Positions 60,797 through 64,000 of a stretch of DNA of 64,000 nucleotides are shown one piece after another. The position numbers and the translations under genes were made by a program. The DNA is taken from the NCBI GenBank assembly GCA_018823745.1, contig JAHJHR010000017.1:1-64000 (forward strand), written 5' to 3'. Positions within the stretch are counted from its first letter, which is position 1. Every line of letters starts with the position of its first letter. The DNA comes from Alphaproteobacteria bacterium. GTDB lineage: Bacteria; Pseudomonadota; Alphaproteobacteria; Oceanibaculales; Oceanibaculaceae. A model generated the notes under the pieces. That model made no database searches. It had not been told where the DNA came from and was given only the letters and a program-made list of their open reading frames with translations.

Positions 60797-61216
60797 ATGG
60801 AACCGAAGAAACCGGTCAGGCGGGGTAACATGGGCGAACGGCTGTTCGATCTGATCGAGGAGCTGGAGACGCCGGAAGACGCACGCCCCCTGGCCGCTGT
60901 GTCCCGGGACCGGCAGATCGCCGTCGCGCTGACGCATGAGCGCGGCGCCGACAAGGCCCCGGTCGTCGTCGCCCAGGGCTATGGCGCGATTGCCGAAAAG
61001 ATTCTGCGCCTCGCCTTCGAGCATGACGTGAAGGTGCGCCGCGATCCCGACCTCGCCCAGGTTCTGATGGCGGTGGAGATGGATCAGGAAATACCCGTGG
61101 AGGCCTTTGCAGCAGTGGCGGAAATCCTGTCCTACGTCTATCTGGCCAATAACCGCCTTGCCGAGGCCTCGGGCGATGCCGAAGCGCCGGACGGCCCCTC
61201 CGGAGGGCTGACATGA
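60797..61216 (+). CDS. FlhB C-terminal-domain-like protein (FlhX type)
   Basis: 139 residues, no membrane helix. Resembles the cytoplasmic domain of FlhB/EscU (AVALTHERGADKAPVVVAQGYGAIAEKI and EIPVEAFAAVAEILSYVYLAN) but without NPTH. Overlaps the next gene by 4 bp. It may partner or replace the FlhB domain in export switching. Confidence 0.8.
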   Translation: MEPKKPVRRGNMGERLFDLIEELETPEDARPLAAVSRDRQIAVALTHERGADKAPVVVAQGYGAIAEKILRLAFEHDVKVRRDPDLAQVLMAVEMDQEIPVEAFAAVAEILSYVYLANNRLAEASGDAEAPDGPSGGLT

Positions 61217-61524
61217 ACACGGGGGATATCCGGGCCCGTCTGGCCGCTGTCGAACAGCAGGTGGCCGATGCGCTGGATTCCGCCCGGCGCAATGACCCTG
61301 TCGATCTCTCCGCACTGCGCGATGTCGTGGACGAGGTATGCCGCCACATCCTTGCCCTGCCCGCCGCCGAGGCCCGGCTGCTGCTGCCCGATCTGCAGCG
61401 CGGCATCGCGGCGCTGGAGCAGCTGGCAACCCTGCTGCAAACCCGGCAGCAGCAAAGCGAGGCGGCAGAAAAAGACGCGACACGGCTGCATGCCGCCCGC
61501 GCCTATGGTAAAGCCTATCGCTGA
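61213..61524 (+). CDS. Small helical flagellar-operon protein (unassigned)
   Basis: 103 residues, almost all helical (VEQQVADALDSARRNDPVDL), resembling FlgN/FliT-type export chaperones in size and position, though no family signature is seen. Confidence 0.6.
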   Translation: MNTGDIRARLAAVEQQVADALDSARRNDPVDLSALRDVVDEVCRHILALPAAEARLLLPDLQRGIAALEQLATLLQTRQQQSEAAEKDATRLHAARAYGKAYR

Positions 61525-61551
61525 CGCCACCGGAAGAAAGAAGCCATTGCG

Positions 61552-62013
61552 ATGAGCATCGAAAACTATCTCTACGCCGTTCTGGCGCTTGTCTTCGTGC
61601 TCGCCCTTCTCGGCCTGCTGTTCCTGGCGATGCGGCGCTTCGGGATCGGCGGGGCAACACCGCGGGCGCGCGGGCAGCGCCGCCGCCTGTCGCTGATCGA
61701 GGTCCTGCCCGTCGATGCCAAGCGCCGGCTGGTGCTGCTGAGCCGGGATGGCCGCGAACATCTGGTCCTGCTGGGCGCTGAAAACGACCTGCTGATCGAA
61801 AGCCTTGGCGTTGGCGAAGAGGCATCTCAGCGCGACGACGGACCGGGCTTCGCCGATATTCCTTCGGGGGTGAAACCCACCCCTGCCGTCAGCGGAAAGC
61901 GCGAGCCGGCCTTCGGTGCTGCGATGGCCAAGGCCGACAGCCGTCCTGCGGAGCGCCCTGCCGGGCGTCTCGAAGAGCCGGTCTTCGGCACGCCGAAAGA
62001 CCGCCGTCCTTGA
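61552..62013 (+). CDS. fliO: FliO-like flagellar protein
   Basis: 153 residues: one membrane helix (about 7-27) and a cytoplasmic KRRLVLLSRDGREHLVLLG region with the FliO pattern LIEVLPVDAKRRLVLL. Assists FliP assembly; the next gene is fliP. C-terminal half is Pro/Ala-rich. Confidence 0.82.
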   Translation: MSIENYLYAVLALVFVLALLGLLFLAMRRFGIGGATPRARGQRRRLSLIEVLPVDAKRRLVLLSRDGREHLVLLGAENDLLIESLGVGEEASQRDDGPGFADIPSGVKPTPAVSGKREPAFGAAMAKADSRPAERPAGRLEEPVFGTPKDRRP

Positions 62014-62039
62014 TCGCGCCCGCGTCGCGGCAGCCGGTA

Positions 62040-62825
62040 ATGACAGGCCCGGGCGTCGCCCGAACATTGCTGCGCCGCACAGCACTGTGCCTGGCGATTG
62101 CCGGCATCGCCACAATGGGGCTGATGCTGCTGGGCCTGGATACGGCGCTGGCGCAATCCTTCAACCTGGATTTCGGCGCGGCCGAGGGAACCGCCACCGC
62201 GCGCATCATCCAGCTGGTCGCCGTCTTCACCATCCTGTCGATTGCGCCCGGCATCCTGGTGATGGTGACCTCCTTCACCCGCATCATTGTCGTGCTGTCC
62301 TTCCTGCGCTTCGCCATGGGCACGCAGTCGACGCCACCGAACATCGTCATGGTCAGTCTGGCCATGTTCCTGACCTTCTTCATCATGCAGCCGACCATGG
62401 ATCAGGCCTATCGCGAGGGCGTGCAGCCCCTGATGGAGCAGGAGATCGACGAGGCGCAGGCGCTGGAGCGGGTCATCGAGCCGTTCCACGCCTTCATGCG
62501 CACCCATGTCCGCGACCAGGATCTGCAGCTTTTCCTTGAGATTTCGAAGGCCGGGGAAGATGAGGTCGGAGCCGCGACGCCGCTGCGCGCGCTGATCCCC
62601 GCTTTCATGATCAGCGAGTTGCGGCGCGCTTTTGAAATCGGCTTCCTGATCTACATCCCCTTCGTCATCATCGACATGGTCATCGCGTCGATCCTGATGT
62701 CGATGGGCATGATGATGATCCCGCCGATCATCGTCTCGATGCCGTTCAAGCTGATCTTCTTCGTGCTGCTGGATGGCTGGTACATGATCGCCGGCAGCCT
62801 GGTGCAGAGCTACGGACCGTTCTAG
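62040..62825 (+). CDS. fliP: Flagellar export protein FliP
   Basis: 261 residues: signal peptide, then the FliP signature MVTSFTRIIVVLSFLRFAMGTQSTPPNIVM and four membrane helices, ending MIAGSLVQSYGPF. Export gate subunit. The ATG at 62040 is preferred; a TTG at 62010 overlaps the fliO stop. Confidence 0.95.
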   Translation: MTGPGVARTLLRRTALCLAIAGIATMGLMLLGLDTALAQSFNLDFGAAEGTATARIIQLVAVFTILSIAPGILVMVTSFTRIIVVLSFLRFAMGTQSTPPNIVMVSLAMFLTFFIMQPTMDQAYREGVQPLMEQEIDEAQALERVIEPFHAFMRTHVRDQDLQLFLEISKAGEDEVGAATPLRALIPAFMISELRRAFEIGFLIYIPFVIIDMVIASILMSMGMMMIPPIIVSMPFKLIFFVLLDGWYMIAGSLVQSYGPF

Positions 62826-62831
62826 CTGGCC

Positions 62832-64000
62832 TTAATTTATCGCGCTGAGCTGGCTGTTCTTCAGCTTCTCGCGGTAATTGGACAGGAAGGACTGGAAGCG
62901 CTGCACATCCTGGAAACGCTGCGTCAGGGTCTCCAGATCGGCCAGATCGCCCGATGTCGTGTTGGTGATCAGACGGAACGCCTCGCGGTAGGGTGAATTA
63001 TCCATCGCCGGCGCATGCGCCTGACGGATCGCGACGACCTGGGCGGTATTCTCGCTCATCGATGCCGCGATGGCCCAGTTGAGGACGGTTGTCGCCTCGC
63101 TGTCCGTCAATTGCGGCTTCGCTGCCAGTGGCGCCGCCAGGCGCGCGAAAACGCCCGTCGCTGCCGCCCAATCCTGCTTGCGCCAGAGAATATCCGCCCG
63201 CAGCAAATCGGCATCGCGGCTGGTATCCTTGCTCAGCAGGGCAAGCGCCTCGTCCGGCTGGCTGAGATCGAAGACCGCACGCGCCCGCAGCCGCATCCGC
63301 TCGTCGAACAGATCGACCGGCAGGCCCGGCGCATTGCTTTCATCCAGCGCCCCGATGGCGGCATCCGGCCGCCGGTCGAGCAGGCGGATCAGTGCCAGCC
63401 GGGCGCCGATCCGGGCCTTGTCGACGCCTTCCAGCCGGAATTTCACCTGACGGTCCAGCAGATTGGCGGCCCGGTCCAGCAGATCGACGGCGACAAGGCG
63501 ATCCGCCAGCCGGCGGATCATTTCATTGCCGCGCGCGCCGGGCGGGGTCAGTTCGCGGAAATCATCATACAGCGCCAGTGCGGTCAGAGGCGGCATCCGG
63601 TCGGCAATACCGTCGAGATACAGCGATACGAAGGAATCGGTCATGGTTTTCGCCAGAACCTTCGATTCCGGGTAATCCGGGAACAGCGTGACCGCCTCGC
63701 GCATTGTCGTCAGGCCGTTGCGGTAATCATTCTCGGCCAGATACAGCTCGCCCATGCGGCGCAGCAGATCGAATTCCAGCTCGTCGCCGCGCCAGGCAAA
63801 GCGCAACCCTTCCAGGCGCTGCAGGGCCTGACCGGTGGTGATGTTGCCCTGCGCCAGTTCTTCCTCGATGATCGCACGGGCCGCCCGGATGCGCGCCCAG
63901 CGGTCGGTGCCGTCCGCCAGCGGGCGCCACAGCTCCATGGCCTCATCCTTGCTGCCGGCAGCGGCAAGCACCCGGCCGCGCAGGAAATTGATGCGGGCCA
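62832..64000 (-). CDS. TPR-like repeat protein, partial (runs off the window)
   Basis: At least 389 residues in frame to the edge, reading inward from ARINFLRGRVLAAAG. Repeated helical hairpins (RAAREAIIEEELAQGN, AENDYRNGLTTMREAVTLFPDYPES, ADLLRADILWRKQDWAAATGVF) resemble TPRs. Ends 6 bp from the fliP stop. Its N-terminus and function lie outside the window. Confidence 0.75.
   Translation of the reverse strand, partial: ARINFLRGRVLAAAGSKDEAMELWRPLADGTDRWARIRAARAIIEEELAQGNITTGQALQRLEGLRFAWRGDELEFDLLRRMGELYLAENDYRNGLTTMREAVTLFPDYPESKVLAKTMTDSFVSLYLDGIADRMPPLTALALYDDFRELTPPGARGNEMIRRLADRLVAVDLLDRAANLLDRQVKFRLEGVDKARIGARLALIRLLDRRPDAAIGALDESNAPGLPVDLFDERMRLRARAVFDLSQPDEALALLSKDTSRDADLLRADILWRKQDWAAATGVFARLAAPLAAKPQLTDSEATTVLNWAIAASMSENTAQVVAIRQAHAPAMDNSPYREAFRLITNTTSGDLADLETLTQRFQDVQRFQSFLSNYREKLKNSQLSAIN

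Noticed and set aside
1..64000. CRISPR array or rRNA operon
   Set aside because: No regularly spaced repeats and no rRNA sequence were found; the only RNA genes supported are tRNA-Glu and the two riboswitches.

Overview
The window is high-GC bacterial chromosome, most likely from a Rhodospirillales-type alphaproteobacterium. Support for this: a CckA-type hybrid kinase directly behind flhB, a class I PHA synthase, the PssA/Psd phosphatidylethanolamine pair, SAM-II-type riboswitches, GTTC-N7-GTTC-like LexA sites before recA, and the hom-glpX-recJ gene order. Genus cannot be fixed from the sequence alone.

Left end (1-5860): probable accessory DNA on the minus strand. It has a partial APC permease, a copper-resistance block with two MerR/CueR-type 19-bp-spacer promoters (one for a small His/Cys protein, a cupredoxin, CopA and CopB; one for a CopZ chaperone and a c-type cytochrome), and a PrlF-YhaV toxin-antitoxin operon with two perfect palindromic operators. 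The block ends at the 3' end of a tRNA-Glu gene, a classic island attachment position.

Core region (5864-22156): tRNA-Glu; hom-glpX-recJ; an OmpA-type lipoprotein divergent from phaC; a minus-strand operon of an Mrp-type ATPase, a biotin/lipoate-ligase-like protein and four small uncharacterised proteins; then a plus-strand queuosine operon (VUT/YhhQ-type transporter, queA, tgt, queF, queG).

Sulfur region (22157-28810): two SAM-II-type riboswitches, each followed by an intrinsic terminator, control an OsmC-like gene and a sulfonate-type ABC importer. A cystathionine beta-synthase/gamma-lyase-type operon follows. Structured interspersed repeats lie at the operon ends, two of them in inverted orientation around the riboswitch loci.

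Region 28825-49000: a secreted hypothetical, a GST, a TRAP dicarboxylate-type transporter, an orphan receiver, an ExbB-ExbD-ExbD-TonB operon, a methyltransferase, a large uncharacterised membrane protein in an island-like setting, phospholipid synthesis (psd-pssA plus a second CDP-alcohol phosphatidyltransferase), a LysM protein, cytochrome b561 and cytochrome c', a LOG-family protein, isocitrate dehydrogenase, a lytic transglycosylase-like protein and a Doc-type toxin-antitoxin pair.

Right end (49035-64000): VWA/MoxR pair, alaS, recA with candidate SOS sites, then a flagellar cluster: flgB-flgC-fliE-fliQ-fliR-flhB-cckA on minus and a divergent FlhB-C-terminus-like gene, a small helical protein, fliO and fliP on plus. 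The window ends inside a repeat-helical (TPR-like) protein gene.
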